Source of the DNA: Pseudomonadota bacterium
Lineage (GTDB): Bacteria; Pseudomonadota; Alphaproteobacteria; Rhizobiales; Xanthobacteraceae
Length of the DNA stretch: 6,837 nucleotides
Assembly: GCA_023392205.1 (NCBI GenBank)
Contig: JAEVZN010000344.1
Location: forward strand, 1 to 6,837
Reading direction: 5' to 3'
The notes below the pieces were generated by a model that was not told the origin of the DNA, did not search any database, and worked only from the letters and a program-made list of their open reading frames with translations. Of the stretch, positions 5,990 through 6,837 are shown one piece after another. Both the position numbers and the translations under genes were made by a program. Every line of letters begins with the position of its first letter. Position 1 is the stretch's first letter.

Positions 5990-6837
5990 TCACCCAAGCC
6001 GGGATTTCAGGGTGCCGATCACGGCTTCGATGGTTTCGCCTTCGGCGCGCGCGGAGAAGGTCAGCGCCATGCGGTGCTTGAGCACTGGCTCGGCCAGCGC
6101 GATCACGTCGTCCACCGAGGGCGCGAGGCGGCCGTCCAGAAGCGCGCGGGCGCGGACCGCGAGCATCAGTGCCTGGCTGGCGCGGGGGCCGGGGCCCCAG
6201 GCGATGGATTTCGTGGCCTCGCCACCCTCCGCCCCCGGCCGCGCCGAACGCACCAGCGCCAGAATGGCCTCGACCACCGATTCTCCAACCGGCAGGCGCC
6301 GCACCAGACGCTGCGCCGCGATCAGTTCTTCGGCGCTCATGGCTGCCTTTGGCCTGGCTTCCTCGCTACCTGTGGTGTCGAACAGCATGCGCCGCTCGGC
6401 GTCGCGGTCAGGATAATCGACGTCGATCTGCATCAGGAAGCGGTCGAGCTGGGCTTCTGGTAGCGGATAGGTGCCTTCCTGTTCCAGCGGGTTCTGGGTG
6501 GCCAGTACATGGAATGGCTTGGGCACATCATGGCGGGCGCCGGCCACGGTGACATGCAGTTCCTGCATCGCCTGCAGCAGCGCTGACTGGGTGCGCGGGC
6601 TGGCGCGGTTGATCTCGTCGGCCATCAGCAATTGCGCGAAAATCGGGCCCGGAATGAACCGGAAGCTGCGCTTGCCGCCGGCATTCTCCTCCAGAACCTC
6701 GGAGCCCAGAATATCGGAGGGCATCAGGTCCGGCGTGAACTGGATGCGGCGGGCGTCGAGCCCGAGCACCACGCCCATGGTTTCCACAAGTTTCGTCTTG
6801 GCGAGGCCCGGCACACCGACCAGTAGCGCATGGCCGC
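5990..6837 (-). CDS. MoxR-family AAA+ ATPase (5' end outside window)
   Basis: This is a cytosolic AAA+ ATPase of the MoxR group. Such proteins act as chaperone-like motors on partner proteins with VWA domains. 281 residues are visible. The frame runs on past the window edge, so the start and roughly the first 40-50 residues are missing; the GTG at 6814 lies inside Walker A and is not a start. Using visible numbering, the Walker A GVPGLAKT lies at about 7-14, the Walker B LLMADE at 69-74 followed by INRA, the sensor-1 ATQN ending at 115, and LDRF with a probable arginine finger at 130-133. The remaining C-terminal third fits the AAA lid. All ATPase motifs look intact. The TGA stop is at 5990-5992, and the DUF58 gene starts 3 nt later, which points to co-transcription and probable translational coupling. 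The family call is firm. The substrate and the exact MoxR subfamily (perhaps MRP-like) are inferred. Confidence 0.95.
   Translation of the reverse strand, partial: GHALLVGVPGLAKTKLVETMGVVLGLDARRIQFTPDLMPSDILGSEVLEENAGGKRSFRFIPGPIFAQLLMADEINRASPRTQSALLQAMQELHVTVAGARHDVPKPFHVLATQNPLEQEGTYPLPEAQLDRFLMQIDVDYPDRDAERRMLFDTTGSEEARPKAAMSAEELIAAQRLVRRLPVGESVVEAILALVRSARPGAEGGEATKSIAWGPGPRASQALMLAVRARALLDGRLAPSVDDVIALAEPVLKHRMALTFSARAEGETIEAVIGTLKSRLG

Noticed and set aside
4907..6463. Plus-strand open frame of 518 codons opposite the DUF58 and moxR genes
   Set aside because: It crosses two well-supported minus-strand genes and their junction, has a skewed composition, and no recognisable motif.

Overview
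The window is a GC-rich stretch with all recognisable genes on the minus strand, packed head to tail with gaps of 13 nt or less. The codon use, the gene order (MoxR ATPase, DUF58 protein, BatA/DUF4159 membrane protein, VWA/GATase-like membrane protein) and the protein sequences suggest an alphaproteobacterium, probably of the Hyphomicrobiales (Bradyrhizobium/Rhodopseudomonas-like). That placement is an inference from remembered family members, not from a search.

Reading in the direction of transcription, from high to low coordinates: 6837-5990 holds a MoxR-type AAA+ ATPase whose first codons lie outside the window. 5986-5009 holds a DUF58 protein with a VWA-like fold. 5012-2139 holds a large membrane protein with an N-terminal BatA-type two-helix domain, a VWA-like/GATase-like periplasmic part, two further helices and a C-terminal DUF4159 domain. 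2125-59 holds a second large membrane protein with two N-terminal helices, a VWA domain with a complete-looking MIDAS, a GATase1-like domain and one C-terminal helix. Positions 1-58 lie downstream of the last stop and hold no gene I can support. Almost every base is coding, and no internal promoter is visible.

The set looks like one operon of the MoxR/VWA class, related to the Bat 'aerotolerance' genes. By family knowledge, the MoxR ATPase works as a chaperone-like or metal-insertion motor on VWA proteins. The DUF58 protein is the likely cytosolic partner, and the two membrane proteins present large domains to the periplasm. The substrate is unknown.

The most striking feature is an in-frame TAA at 4854-4856 that cuts the DUF4159 gene at codon 53, between the two helices of its BatA domain. 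The upstream part has a good Shine-Dalgarno and an ATGA overlap with the DUF58 gene. The downstream 893 codons are intact and in the same frame. This is a single nonsense change in an otherwise healthy gene: a recent mutation, a strain polymorphism or a sequence error. Also notable are a signal-peptide-like segment inside the same protein, the absence of any cysteine from all four proteins, and a six-codon ORF bridging the last two genes.
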